Shown in pieces: positions 50,317 to 59,059 of a DNA stretch of 64,000 nucleotides. The DNA lies in contig CBDFKU010000015.1 in NCBI GenBank assembly GCA_965248975.1, positions 1-64,000 on the forward strand, read 5' to 3'. A program made the position numbers and the translations under genes. The stretch comes from CBDFKU01 sp965248975. GTDB taxonomy: Bacteria > Chloroflexota > Dehalococcoidia > Lucifugimonadales > JAGWBF01. Position 1 is the stretch's first letter; each line of letters starts with the position of its first letter. The notes under the pieces are model-generated. The model was not told the DNA's origin. It made no database searches and saw only the letters and a program-made list of their open reading frames with translations.

Positions 50317-51687
50317 ATGGAACGCCGCATATTATTGTCGGGGTTACTCCAGGCGACCAGCGTGGGACGCCGCGTCAACGGCGTCTACTACGGCTGGTGG
50401 CTGGTCGGCGTCTCCGGCGCGATCATGTCACTATCGGTCGTGCCCCTCTTCTACGGCATGACGGCCTGGCTACCCGTGTTCGAAAGGACTTTTGGTTGGA
50501 GCAGGGGCCAGCTATCCCTGGGATTCGCCTTCGCCCGGGTAAATGGCTCTGTGGTGGGGCCGCTGACCGGCTACCTCACCGACCGGCTGGGCCCCAAACG
50601 GATGGTGCTGGTAGGGATGCTCATCCTGGGGTCCGGCCTGGTAATGCTGAGCCAGATACAGAACCTGTGGCAGTTTTACCTGGCGTTCATCGTGGCCAGT
50701 GCAGGGGCCAGCCTGGGCTCCTGGCTGCCCATGATGACAGTGCTCAACAACTGGTTCCTGAAGAAGCGCGCCATGGCCATGTCAGGGGCCCTGGCAATAT
50801 CGTCCTTGGCGGCCATCCTGCTTGTGCCGGTGCTGGCCTGGGCCATATCGCCCGACAACTTCGGCCCCGACCGTTGGAGAACCGTGGCCATGGGGATCGG
50901 AATAGCCGTCATTGTCCTGGCCTTCCCCCTGTCGAGGCTGGTGCGCCGCCGCCCAGAGGACTACGGCTTCCGTCCCGACGGCGACCCTCGCGGTCCCGAG
51001 CTCATCTCCGCTCCCGCGGAGGTCGGCTCGTCTGCGCCCGACGAAGTGGGACTGACCCTGCGCCAGATCTTCAGGACCCGAGCCTTCTGGATGATCAGCG
51101 TGGGGGACGCCTGCACTACCTCGGTCATGGTGTCGGTCACCGTCCATCTGGGTCCTTTGCTCAACGTAGACCGGGGACTATCCCTGGAAACCGTGGGGCT
51201 GGTGGTGTCCGCGTATATGATCGTCGCTACCATATTTCAGCTGGTCGGGGGGTACATGGGTGATCGGATGTCCATGCCGGTGCTCCTGTTCGCCTTTTCC
51301 AGCATACAGTCGGCCGCCGTGGTGGTCCTGCTGCGAACCGAAGACCTGGCCATGGCCTTCGTCTTCGCCGTGCTTATGGGTGTGGGTTTCGGCGCCCGCG
51401 CTCCTTTATCCATGGCCATCAGAGGGGCCTACTTCGGGCGCCGAAACTTCGGCCGGTTGATCGGCATGTCCCAGATACCGATGAACGTCCTCAACCTCGC
51501 CATGCCCCTCTTCGCCGGCTACATGTTCGACGCCCGGCAAAGCTACAACATTCCCTTTGGGGTGCTAGCCGGAGTGGGCATGGTAGGAGCCTTCCTGTTC
51601 CTCATGCTGGGCAAGACCAGGCCCGCGACATCCGGCAGGCCTGATCCGGCCCCTTCATGGACCGGGCCGGATAGGTACTCACGTTGA
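50317..51687 (+). CDS. MFS transporter (OFA/monocarboxylate-porter type), first of a tandem pair
   Basis: From ATG 50317 the gene encodes 456 aa with about 12 membrane segments. It has YYGWWLVGVSGAIMSLSVVP at the first helix, FGWSRGQLSLGFAFAR, LTDRLGPKRMVLVGM (MFS motif between helices 2 and 3) and PMMTVLNNWFLKKRAMAMSG, typical of oxalate/formate-antiporter-like carriers. It probably imports carboxylates. A GTG at 50260 is in frame but overlaps the hairpin. It is followed 10 bases later by a close paralogue. Confidence 0.82.
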   Translation: MERRILLSGLLQATSVGRRVNGVYYGWWLVGVSGAIMSLSVVPLFYGMTAWLPVFERTFGWSRGQLSLGFAFARVNGSVVGPLTGYLTDRLGPKRMVLVGMLILGSGLVMLSQIQNLWQFYLAFIVASAGASLGSWLPMMTVLNNWFLKKRAMAMSGALAISSLAAILLVPVLAWAISPDNFGPDRWRTVAMGIGIAVIVLAFPLSRLVRRRPEDYGFRPDGDPRGPELISAPAEVGSSAPDEVGLTLRQIFRTRAFWMISVGDACTTSVMVSVTVHLGPLLNVDRGLSLETVGLVVSAYMIVATIFQLVGGYMGDRMSMPVLLFAFSSIQSAAVVVLLRTEDLAMAFVFAVLMGVGFGARAPLSMAIRGAYFGRRNFGRLIGMSQIPMNVLNLAMPLFAGYMFDARQSYNIPFGVLAGVGMVGAFLFLMLGKTRPATSGRPDPAPSWTGPDRYSR

Positions 51688-51697
51688 GTAAGCCACG

Positions 51698-53053
51698 TTG
51701 AGTAAGAAAGAAGGATTCTCCTCACTAGAGGGCAGGGAGTTGGGCAGCCCCATTAGGCGGCTCAACCGAGTTTTCTACGGCTGGTGGCTGGTGGGCGTGT
51801 CGGGGTTCATCATGCTCTTGGTAACGGTACCCATTTTCTACGGCATGTCCGCCTGGTTCCCGGTGCTGGAGAAAAGCTTCGGCTGGAGCCGGGGCCAGCT
51901 ATCTCTCGCCTTTTCCCTGACCCGGGTCGAGGGCTCCGTCACAGGCCCCCTGGGGGGTTACCTGGTCGACAAGCTAGGCTCCCGACGCATGGTGCTCATA
52001 GGTTTCCTGATCATGGGATGCGGGTTCATACTCTTCGGACTGGTCCAGGATCTGTGGCAGTTCTACCTGGCTTTCATAGTGGTGAGCATGGGTGCGGGTT
52101 TGGGCAGCTGGATGCCCATGATGGCCGTCCTGAACAACTGGTTCTTGAAAAAGCGAGCCACGGCCATGTCCAGGGCGATGGCGGGGTCGGCGGTGGGAGG
52201 GCTGCTGCTAGTACCGGTGCTGGCCTGGTCCATCGACCCGGACCGCTTCGGCCTCGACCGGTGGAGGGACGTAGCCACGGTGCTAGGGATTGGCTCGCTG
52301 ATCCTGGCCTTCCCTCTATCCCTGCTGGTACGCAACCGTCCCGAAGACTACGGGCAGCATCCCTACGGCTTCCCCTCAACGGAGGACGCCGCGCCGGTGG
52401 ACCAGACGCCAGCTCCCTCGGAGGACTCCGGCTTCACCTGGCAGGAAGCGATACGCACCAGGGCCTTCTGGTTGATTAGCATAGGCCACGCCTCGTCGGC
52501 GGCCGTGATGACCACCTTGACGGTGCATCTGGGCTCGATACTCTTCCTGGACAGGGGGATCCCCCTGGGCAACGTGGGCTTCGTGATCTCCACGTATCTG
52601 GCAGTGGGCGCAACCTTCAACCTGGTGGGCGGCTACATCGGCGACCGGGTCCCTATACGGATGGCTGTCTTTGGGTTTTCCGTGGTTCAGTCCATTGCCA
52701 TCGTCGTGCTGTTGCTGGCTGGCACGTCCTATCTGATCTACGTCTTCGCGGTCCTTCTGGGTATTGGCTTCGGCGGAAGGGCTCCGCTGACTACCGCCAT
52801 CCGTGGCGTCTACTTCGGTCGCCGGGCCTACGGCCGCATCATGGGGATATCGATGCTGCCCATGAACGCGTTCCTGTTTGCCATGCCCGTCTACGCCGGT
52901 TTCATGTTCGATGCCACAGAGAGCTACACCATTCCCTTCATTACCCTGGCCGTCCTGAACTTCGTGGGTTCTTGTTTCTTCCTGATGATAGGACCGCCCA
53001 CCGCCATGCCCGTCAGACAGCCGACCGTCACCGAGGGACCCACAACGGCATAG
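51698..53053 (+). CDS. MFS transporter, second of a tandem pair
   Basis: This 451-aa carrier is clearly paralogous to the preceding one (YGWWLVGVSGFIM, FGWSRGQLSLAFSLTR, PMMAVLNNWFLKKRATAMS, IRTRAFWLISIGHAS), indicating local duplication. The start is TTG 51698. A 13-bp direct repeat CACGTTGAGTAAG occurs at 51680-51692, containing the stop of the first gene, and at 51694-51706, containing this start. They are likely co-transcribed carriers with related substrates, probably carboxylates. Confidence 0.82.
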   Translation: MSKKEGFSSLEGRELGSPIRRLNRVFYGWWLVGVSGFIMLLVTVPIFYGMSAWFPVLEKSFGWSRGQLSLAFSLTRVEGSVTGPLGGYLVDKLGSRRMVLIGFLIMGCGFILFGLVQDLWQFYLAFIVVSMGAGLGSWMPMMAVLNNWFLKKRATAMSRAMAGSAVGGLLLVPVLAWSIDPDRFGLDRWRDVATVLGIGSLILAFPLSLLVRNRPEDYGQHPYGFPSTEDAAPVDQTPAPSEDSGFTWQEAIRTRAFWLISIGHASSAAVMTTLTVHLGSILFLDRGIPLGNVGFVISTYLAVGATFNLVGGYIGDRVPIRMAVFGFSVVQSIAIVVLLLAGTSYLIYVFAVLLGIGFGGRAPLTTAIRGVYFGRRAYGRIMGISMLPMNAFLFAMPVYAGFMFDATESYTIPFITLAVLNFVGSCFFLMIGPPTAMPVRQPTVTEGPTTA

Positions 53054-53146
53054 CCCGTGAGGGAGCCAAGGCTGGCAGCCGCCAGGCCTGTGCCATAATC
53101 CGGGTGCCACGCGAACTTCCCCGTAAACTTCCCCAAGGAGGGAAAG

Positions 53147-53305
53147 ATACCCCAGTACGCAGTCCTCGGGTCACATCCGCCGGACAACTGCCCCCTAACA
53201 AACAAGGCGGTGAGGGAGTTCCTCATGGGAATCGCTCCCAAGTGGCCGGAGCTGGAAAAGGAATTCATCCGGCGAGTCGACGAATTTACACCAACGATAT
53301 ACTAG
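53147..53305 (+). CDS. Short coding-like frame with ATA in the start position
   Basis: AAGGAGG (53135-53141) is followed after five bases by ATA CCC CAG TAC. The frame then reads PQYAVLGSHPPDNCPLTNKA and continues VREFLMGIAPKWPELEKEF to a TAG at 53303-53305 (52 codons). The composition and clean frame look like a real protein start, but it is short, so it may be a truncated gene. The initiator would be ATA or a mutated ATG. No known domain is assigned. Confidence 0.4.
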   Translation: MPQYAVLGSHPPDNCPLTNKAVREFLMGIAPKWPELEKEFIRRVDEFTPTIY

Positions 53306-53360
53306 GGCAAGTGCCCGGCAGAGGAGCTCTGGAGGATCAGCCATAGACGTACGACCCTTC

Positions 53361-54494
53361 ATGGTAGAGGTACCGGAAGCTGTACTGGCAGACCTGCAGG
53401 AACGCCTGGCCCGCACCCGCTGGCCCGACGAAATCGCGGGCTCCGGCTGGGACTACGGCGCTAACCTGAGCTACGTTAAGGAGCTTACCGACTACTGGCG
53501 CACCGGCTTCGATTGGCGGGCCCAGGAGCGGGCCATCAACGAGTTCCCTCAGTTCAGGGCGAACGTTGACGGGACGGGCATCCATTTCGTCCACCGGCGT
53601 GGTGTGGGGCCGGACCCCTTCCCCCTGGTCGTCACCCACGGCTGGCCCGGCTCCTTCGTGGAGCTGCTGAAGATCGTCCCGCTCCTCACCGACCCGGCCG
53701 CCCACGGAGGCGACCCCGCCGACGCCTTCGACGTCGTGGTCCCCTCCATGCCGGGATACGGCTTCTCCGATATTCCGACCCAGCGGGGCATGAGCCCCCG
53801 ACGGATCGCCGGGCTCTGGGCCAAGCTGATGACCGAGGACCTGGGGTACACACGCTTCGGAGCCCAGGGCGGCGATTGGGGAGCGGTGGTGTCCACGGCG
53901 TTGAGCCACGACCACTCAGACAAGGTGGCAGGCATTCACTTGAACATGGTCGGCGGCCCGCCGCGGACTCCGGGGCCGGATGAGCCGCCGCTGTCCAGAG
54001 CAGAGGTGTCTTATCTGGAGGAGAGGGAGCGATGGTGGCAGGAGGAGCAAGGGTACATCCACATGCAGAGGACCAAGCCCCAGACTCTGGCCTACGGGCT
54101 CAACGACTCTCCCACGGGCCTGGCGGCATGGATCGTCGAGAAGTTCCGTACCTGGAGCGACTGCGACGGCGACGTGGAGACCAAGTTCACCAAGGACGAG
54201 ATCCTCACCAACATCACCATCTACTGGGTGACCCGAACCATCAACGCCGCCAACCGCCTTTACTACGAGGCCGGACGGGACCCCCTGAGCCTGGAACGTG
54301 GTCAGCGGCTGAAGGCTCCCACGGCTGTGGCGATGTTCCCCAGGGAGATCAGCCGCCCTCCAAGGGAGTGGGTGGAACGCACCATGAACGTGCAGCGGTG
54401 GACCGACATCCCCAGGGGCGGCCACTTCGCCGCCATGGAAGAGCCGGAGTTGCTGGCCGAAGATATCCGAGCCTTCTTCCGAACGGTGCGATAG
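53361..54494 (+). CDS. Epoxide hydrolase (EHN + alpha/beta-hydrolase)
   Basis: This 377-aa enzyme has an N-terminal EHN domain (about 1-75, DLQERLARTRWPDEIAGSGW) and an alpha/beta-hydrolase fold. Oxyanion motif HGWPG lies at 93-97, nucleophile Asp172 is in GAQGGDWGAVV and catalytic His355 is in RGGHFAAMEEPE. It opens epoxides to diols through an ester intermediate. The annotated start is ATG 53361. GGAGG (53331-53335) is instead spaced for ATA 53343, giving IDVRPFM, exactly where the family starts MD(I/V)RPF, so the true start may be ATA. Confidence 0.88.
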   Translation: MVEVPEAVLADLQERLARTRWPDEIAGSGWDYGANLSYVKELTDYWRTGFDWRAQERAINEFPQFRANVDGTGIHFVHRRGVGPDPFPLVVTHGWPGSFVELLKIVPLLTDPAAHGGDPADAFDVVVPSMPGYGFSDIPTQRGMSPRRIAGLWAKLMTEDLGYTRFGAQGGDWGAVVSTALSHDHSDKVAGIHLNMVGGPPRTPGPDEPPLSRAEVSYLEERERWWQEEQGYIHMQRTKPQTLAYGLNDSPTGLAAWIVEKFRTWSDCDGDVETKFTKDEILTNITIYWVTRTINAANRLYYEAGRDPLSLERGQRLKAPTAVAMFPREISRPPREWVERTMNVQRWTDIPRGGHFAAMEEPELLAEDIRAFFRTVR

Positions 54495-54589
54495 TCGGCG
54501 GTGAACTCCCGGGCCGTTGTCAGCCGCGGGCTTCTCTGGTAGGCTGAGTCTGGCGTTTCTAGCTGTTTCCCGATGATCGAGGTAGGTCC

Positions 54590-55360
54590 GTGTCGACAGT
54601 CCCCGGGATAAAGGCGTCCCTGTTCGTCACTTGCATCGTCGACCAGCTCTTTCCGGAGGTCGGCGTGGCGGCTGTGCGGCTGCTGCGGCGACTGGGAGTC
54701 GAGTTGGACTTTCCCCGGGACCAGACCTGCTGCGGCCAGGCGGTGTTCAACTCGGGCTTCACCAGGGAGGCCGGGCTGCTGGCCCGGCGCGTTCTGAGGA
54801 GTTTCCCCCCATCCGGGGGCGATGGGAACGCCGATTACGTCGTGGTGCCCTCGGGCTCCTGCGCCAGCATGATGCGGATCTTCTACCCCCGGCTGTTCGA
54901 CGACGATCCCGGGCGTCGAGTCCAGGCCGAGGAGCTTGCGCCGCGAGTCTACGAGCTCTCTGAGTTCATCGTCAAGGTCCTGGGGGTTACCGACGTTGGG
55001 GCCAGCTACCAGGGCAAGGTAACCTATCACCCTTCCTGTCACCTGCTCAGGGAGTTGGGAGTGTCCGAGGAACCCCGGGCGCTGATCGGGAAGGTTCGGG
55101 GCGCGGACCTGATCGAGATGGACCAGGCCGAAACCTGCTGCGGCTTCGGCGGCACCTTCTCGGTGAAGTATCCCCACATCTCAGGGGGCATGCTGAAGGA
55201 CAAACTGGACAACGTGGCGATGACCGGGGCGGATGCGCTAGTGGCCTGCGACATGAGCTGCCTGATGCACATGTCGGGAGGGCTGAGCCGTACGGGGGCC
55301 AAGGTGCAGCCGATGCACCTGGCTCAGCTGCTGGAGCCTGCCACAGAGCCTCGAAGATAG
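54590..55360 (+). CDS. lutA: Lactate utilization protein A (CCG-domain Fe-S subunit)
   Basis: This 256-aa protein has two CCG domains. The first has TCIVDQLFPEVG and DQTCCGQAVFNSG; the second has HPSCHLLRELG and ETCCGFGGTFSVKYP. These Cys-rich motifs bind Fe-S or hetero-disulfide centres. With LutB and LutC it oxidises L-lactate to pyruvate at the membrane. The start is GTG 54590. A methyltransferase gene separates it from lutB. Confidence 0.9.
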   Translation: MSTVPGIKASLFVTCIVDQLFPEVGVAAVRLLRRLGVELDFPRDQTCCGQAVFNSGFTREAGLLARRVLRSFPPSGGDGNADYVVVPSGSCASMMRIFYPRLFDDDPGRRVQAEELAPRVYELSEFIVKVLGVTDVGASYQGKVTYHPSCHLLRELGVSEEPRALIGKVRGADLIEMDQAETCCGFGGTFSVKYPHISGGMLKDKLDNVAMTGADALVACDMSCLMHMSGGLSRTGAKVQPMHLAQLLEPATEPRR

Positions 55361-55400
55361 ATAAGATGTCGCCTCACTTTCCGATACAAGGTGGACCAGT

Positions 55401-56102
55401 ATGACCCACGACTCTCGCGAATTCTGGAACGAAATGTGGGCCAAACACGACGACGTCACCCCCGACCCGGATGACCTGCTGGTAACCGAGGTGGAAGGTC
55501 TAATCCCGGGGCGTGCGCTGGAGTTAGGCTGCGGCGCCGGTGGCAACCCGATTTGGCTGGCCGAGCATGGCTGGCAGGTGACGGCAATAGACTTCTCCGA
55601 AGCCGCAATCGAGAAAGGCAAGCGGCTGGCGGCCGAACGAGGTGTACAGGTGGGATTTGTCGTCGCAGACGCCACAACCTTCCAACCCGACGGCCGGTAC
55701 GACTTGATCACTTCCTTCTACATACAGGTGTCCCCTGACCAGCGGGCGAAGATGCTGTCCATGGCCGCCGCCGCTCTAGCGCCCGGAGGCACACTGCTGT
55801 TCGTTAGCCACGACAAGTCCAGTCCGCCTCCAGGGTGGACGGACGAGGACATGTTAAGCTTGACAACTCCCGAAGAAGTCGCGCCTGAACTCTCTGGTCT
55901 GGAAATCGAGCGGGCTCTTGTTGTGGAACACAGTGGTGGAGAACATGCTGCCCACGCCCAGGATTCTGAAGCCGATCATGACCCAGATGAGCGGATTAGA
56001 GATGAACGTCACGACTCGCATGTTACCGGCAGCACCGTTGTCAGGGCCGTTCGTCTGCGCGGGATTACTTGTGACTGTGACTCTGTGAGGAAAGGGCAGT
56101 AG
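55401..56102 (+). CDS. Class I SAM-dependent methyltransferase inside the lut cluster
   Basis: This 233-aa protein has SAM motif I ALELGCGAGGNPIWLAEHGW, VTAIDFSEAAIEKGKRLA and DATTFQPDGRYDLITSFY, like small TehB/thiopurine-type methyltransferases. The C-terminal part has an Asp/Glu/His-rich stretch (VVEHSGGEHAAHAQDSEADH) before a final strand VVRAVRLRG. Its insertion between lutA and lutB on the same strand suggests co-expression. A link to lactate oxidation is not established. Confidence 0.8.
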   Translation: MTHDSREFWNEMWAKHDDVTPDPDDLLVTEVEGLIPGRALELGCGAGGNPIWLAEHGWQVTAIDFSEAAIEKGKRLAAERGVQVGFVVADATTFQPDGRYDLITSFYIQVSPDQRAKMLSMAAAALAPGGTLLFVSHDKSSPPPGWTDEDMLSLTTPEEVAPELSGLEIERALVVEHSGGEHAAHAQDSEADHDPDERIRDERHDSHVTGSTVVRAVRLRGITCDCDSVRKGQ

Positions 56103-56111
56103 AGAAGTTCC

Positions 56112-57551
56112 GTGGCTGACGTCAAGACCCGCGAATTCAAGAAGGCCTCGACCATCGCCATGGCCGACGCCAAGCTCCAGGCCGCGCTGCGGCGTGCTGG
56201 CGGGGGCTTCGACGACGCCCGTCTCGACGCCATCGAAGAGCTTGGAGCCGAGCGTTGGGAGGAGCTGAGGGAGCGGGCCAGGGAGATCAAGAACCACACC
56301 ATCGACCACCTGGACCACTATCTGGAGCTGCTAACTGAGAGATTTACCAGGAACGGTGGTCAGGTCCACTTCGCGCGGGACGCTGCCGAAGCCAACGCCA
56401 TAGTCGCAGGACTGGCCAGGTCCAGCGGGACCAAGCTGGTCACCAAGAGCAAGTCCATGGTCTCCGAAGAAATGGGCCTCAACGAGGCCCTGGAGGATAC
56501 GGGCGTCGAAGTGGTGGAAACGGACCTGGGCGAGTACATCATCCAGCTTGCCGACGAAACTCCCTTTCACATCATCGCGCCAGCCATGCATAAGAGCCGG
56601 CAGGACGTCTCGGAGCTCTTCGGCCGGAAAATCGGGGTGCCTAATCTCGTGGAGATCGAGGAGATGGCCCGGACGGCGCGCGAGACCCTCCGGGAGAAGC
56701 TTCTGCATGCCGACATGGGGATTACCGGGGCCAACTTCCTGGTGGCCGAGACCGGCACCCTGACTATCGTCACCAACGAGGGCAACGGTCGCTTCTGCAC
56801 GTCGGTGCCCCGCATCCATGTGGCCCTGGCCGGCATGGAGAAGCTGATCCCTTGCCTGGAGGACCTGTCCGTATTCCTTCGCCTACTCCCCAGGGCGGCC
56901 ACCGGGCAGCGCATGACCAGCTATGTCAGCCTTATCTCTGGACCCAAGCGCCCACAGGACGAAGACGGCCCCGAGGAGGTCCACCTGGTAATCGTGGACA
57001 ACGGCCGTTCGCGGCTCCTGGAAGACCCTGAGCTGAGGGAGTCCCTCAACTGCATACGCTGCGGGGCGTGCCTCAACATCTGCCCCGTGTATCGCAAGGT
57101 CGGGGGCCACTCCTACGGATGGGTCTATCCCGGACCCATCGGCGCAGTGATCTCTCCCGTGCTAGTGGGCCTCAAGGAGGCCGGGGACCTGCCCTACGCA
57201 TCCAGCCTGTGCGGGGCCTGCCGGGAGGTGTGTCCGGTCAAGATAAACATCCCCCACATGCTCTTGCACCTGCGCACCCGCCTCACCGAGGGCCAGAGCA
57301 GCGAGCGCAAGTCGGCGTTGTGGGAGAGGCTCCTGGCCCGGGGCTACTATCGCATCATGAGCGGCCCCGCCATGCTGTCATGGGTCCACCGCATCGGCCG
57401 GCTGGCCCAGGTCCCCTTTGCGCGAAACGGCAGGATACGAAGTATCCCCGTACCACCCTTCTCCCGCTGGACCCGGGACAGGGACCTGCCGTCCCTACCG
57501 CCAAAGACCTTCCGCCGGATCTGGGACGAAGACCTGTCGAAGAAAGAATAG
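56112..57551 (+). CDS. lutB: Lactate utilization protein B (Fe-S subunit)
   Basis: This 479-aa protein has an LUD domain (about 70-300; FHIIAPAMHKSRQDVSELF, ANFLVAETGTL) followed by two 4Fe-4S sites: CIRCGACLNICPVYRKVGG and SLCGACREVCPVKINIP. It passes electrons from lactate within the LutABC complex. The start is GTG 56112, ten bases after the methyltransferase stop. The gene is full length and lutC follows directly. Confidence 0.92.
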   Translation: MADVKTREFKKASTIAMADAKLQAALRRAGGGFDDARLDAIEELGAERWEELRERAREIKNHTIDHLDHYLELLTERFTRNGGQVHFARDAAEANAIVAGLARSSGTKLVTKSKSMVSEEMGLNEALEDTGVEVVETDLGEYIIQLADETPFHIIAPAMHKSRQDVSELFGRKIGVPNLVEIEEMARTARETLREKLLHADMGITGANFLVAETGTLTIVTNEGNGRFCTSVPRIHVALAGMEKLIPCLEDLSVFLRLLPRAATGQRMTSYVSLISGPKRPQDEDGPEEVHLVIVDNGRSRLLEDPELRESLNCIRCGACLNICPVYRKVGGHSYGWVYPGPIGAVISPVLVGLKEAGDLPYASSLCGACREVCPVKINIPHMLLHLRTRLTEGQSSERKSALWERLLARGYYRIMSGPAMLSWVHRIGRLAQVPFARNGRIRSIPVPPFSRWTRDRDLPSLPPKTFRRIWDEDLSKKE

Positions 57552-57571
57552 CGCCACTCAAGGAGGGGTAG

Positions 57572-58297
57572 CTGGACAAGGGAGAGTTCATCAGATCCGT
57601 ACGGCGAAGCCTCGGTAAGACGGCCGAGCCATCCGCCTTCGACGACCGCCTCGGCGAGACCCTGCCCGAGCTGGAGGAGAGGGTCCGCACCATGACGGCC
57701 GAGGCAGAGTCCCCGGATCCCGGGCGGCTGGACAAGCTAGCGGAGGTCGCGGCGCTGCGGGGCTGGAAGGTTTGCAGGGCACCCGATCCGGAAGCGGCCG
57801 TAGGCTATATATGCGACCTCGCGTCGGATCGGGGCGTCACCCATGTCGTTCGTTCCGACGAGGAGGTCTTTCGGTTGGTCCCCATCGACGACCCCTTTGC
57901 CCACCAGGGAGTAGAGGTGACGCTGATGGCTCGGGCGGCCTCGGGGCTTTCGCCGGAGTCGATGCGTCAGAGTGCGGCGCAGGCCGGGATGGGCATAACC
58001 GGCGTCGACTACGCCATCGCCGAAACGGGATCGGCGGTGGTCCTGCCACGGCCGGGCTTGAGCCGGCTGGTCTCTCTTCTGCCTCCGATCCACGTGGCCA
58101 TAGTTCGCCCCGAGGACGTGGTGGACAGCCTGGAGGATATCTTCGCACTTAGGCGCCTCGCTTACCACCGGGGAGACGGAGACATGGGCAGCTACATGAA
58201 CTTCATCACGGGTCCCAGCCGGACCGCCGACATCGAGCAGACCCTGGTGATCGGCGTCCACGGGCCTGCCGAGGCGCACATGGTTATCCTGGGCTAA
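57572..58297 (+). CDS. lutC: Lactate utilization protein C, probable CTG start
   Basis: The LUD-domain protein extends well upstream of the first ATG (57692). AGGAGG at 57561-57566 is followed at normal distance by CTG GAC AAG GGA GAG TTC, giving an N-terminus (L/M)DKGEFIRSVRRSLGK that matches the amphipathic start of LutC proteins. No ATG, GTG or TTG fits, so CTG 57572 is the likely start (241 aa). The core has GMGITGVDYAIAETGSAVVL, LPPIHVAIVRPEDVV and TADIEQTLVIGVHGP, the LUD motifs. It is the third subunit of lactate oxidase LutABC. Confidence 0.85.
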   Translation: MDKGEFIRSVRRSLGKTAEPSAFDDRLGETLPELEERVRTMTAEAESPDPGRLDKLAEVAALRGWKVCRAPDPEAAVGYICDLASDRGVTHVVRSDEEVFRLVPIDDPFAHQGVEVTLMARAASGLSPESMRQSAAQAGMGITGVDYAIAETGSAVVLPRPGLSRLVSLLPPIHVAIVRPEDVVDSLEDIFALRRLAYHRGDGDMGSYMNFITGPSRTADIEQTLVIGVHGPAEAHMVILG

Positions 58298-58317
58298 GGC
58301 ACTAGGGAGGATCGGGT

Positions 58318-58659
58318 TTGCCGGTAAGGATCGGGTTCGCAACATACAGGCAGGGAGCGCTGGAAGCCGAGCTGAACCGTGTCGTCGAGATGATACCCCA
58401 GCTCGGCGTCCAGCGGGCCGTTCTCGTCGGCGACCTGGCCGCCGACCGTGTGGGGCCGGAGAGCATCCTGGAGCTGGTCATGGTTATGGAGATTCAGGGC
58501 AATTTTACCCGGCGCATGGACTTCTTCACTAGCCACTTGGGCCCCATGATCGCCACCAACTACTTCGTGTACACGCCGGAAGAGTTCGACGATCTGCAAT
58601 ACACCAACACCTTCCTGCGAAACGCCCTGAAGGGCGGGAGGACCGTTTATGAAGCCTGA
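58318..58659 (+). CDS. Degenerate MNT-type nucleotidyltransferase
   Basis: This 113-aa protein starts at TTG 58318 behind AGGGAGGA. The fold resembles the small MNT nucleotidyltransferases that pair with HEPN proteins, but the active-site GSxxxG…SDxDL motif is replaced by VGDLAADRVGPESILELVMV. The Ser is changed and both metal-binding Asp are absent. It should be unable to transfer nucleotides, though it could still bind its HEPN partner, whose gene it overlaps by 11 bases. The assignment rests mainly on context and the Rossmann-like pattern. Confidence 0.55.
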   Translation: MPVRIGFATYRQGALEAELNRVVEMIPQLGVQRAVLVGDLAADRVGPESILELVMVMEIQGNFTRRMDFFTSHLGPMIATNYFVYTPEEFDDLQYTNTFLRNALKGGRTVYEA

Positions 58660-59059
58660 CCCCCAGGTCGAAGGAGCTCGATGGATGAAGCAGGCGGAGC
58701 GGGACCTGGAGGATGCCGGATACCTTCGCGAAGGTGGCCGGCACAACCTGGCCTGCTTCCTGGGCCAGCAGGCTGGCGAGAAGGCCTTGAAGGCCTACCT
58801 CTACTATCACGGCGCCGAGGACGTCTGGAGCCGGTCACTGGCGGACCTGTGCGAGGACGCCAAGATTCTCAACCGCATGTTCGACGTCATCAAGTCCACC
58901 GCCATATTGCTGGACAAGTACCACGACCTGACCCGTTACCCCCATATGCTGCCCAGCGGCATACCCGCCGACGCCTACGACGAGGTGGACTCTGAGCGGG
59001 CCATCTACGTCGCGGGCGAGGTCATCTCCTTCATCAAAGTGCAGATGGTGGAAGAGTAG
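58649..59059 (+). CDS. HEPN-domain protein
   Basis: This 136-aa all-helical protein has the HEPN pattern: WMKQAERDLEDAGYL, then HNLACFLGQQAGEKALKAYL, and a C-terminal TRYPHMLPSG segment before the last helix (SERAIYVAGEVISFIKVQM). HEPN proteins paired with MNT proteins are typically toxin RNases, or sometimes ATP/AMPylated partners. The usual Rx4-6H RNase motif is not clearly seen. It overlaps the degenerate MNT gene upstream and the HicB gene on the other strand at its 3' end. Confidence 0.7.
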   Translation: MKPDPQVEGARWMKQAERDLEDAGYLREGGRHNLACFLGQQAGEKALKAYLYYHGAEDVWSRSLADLCEDAKILNRMFDVIKSTAILLDKYHDLTRYPHMLPSGIPADAYDEVDSERAIYVAGEVISFIKVQMVEE

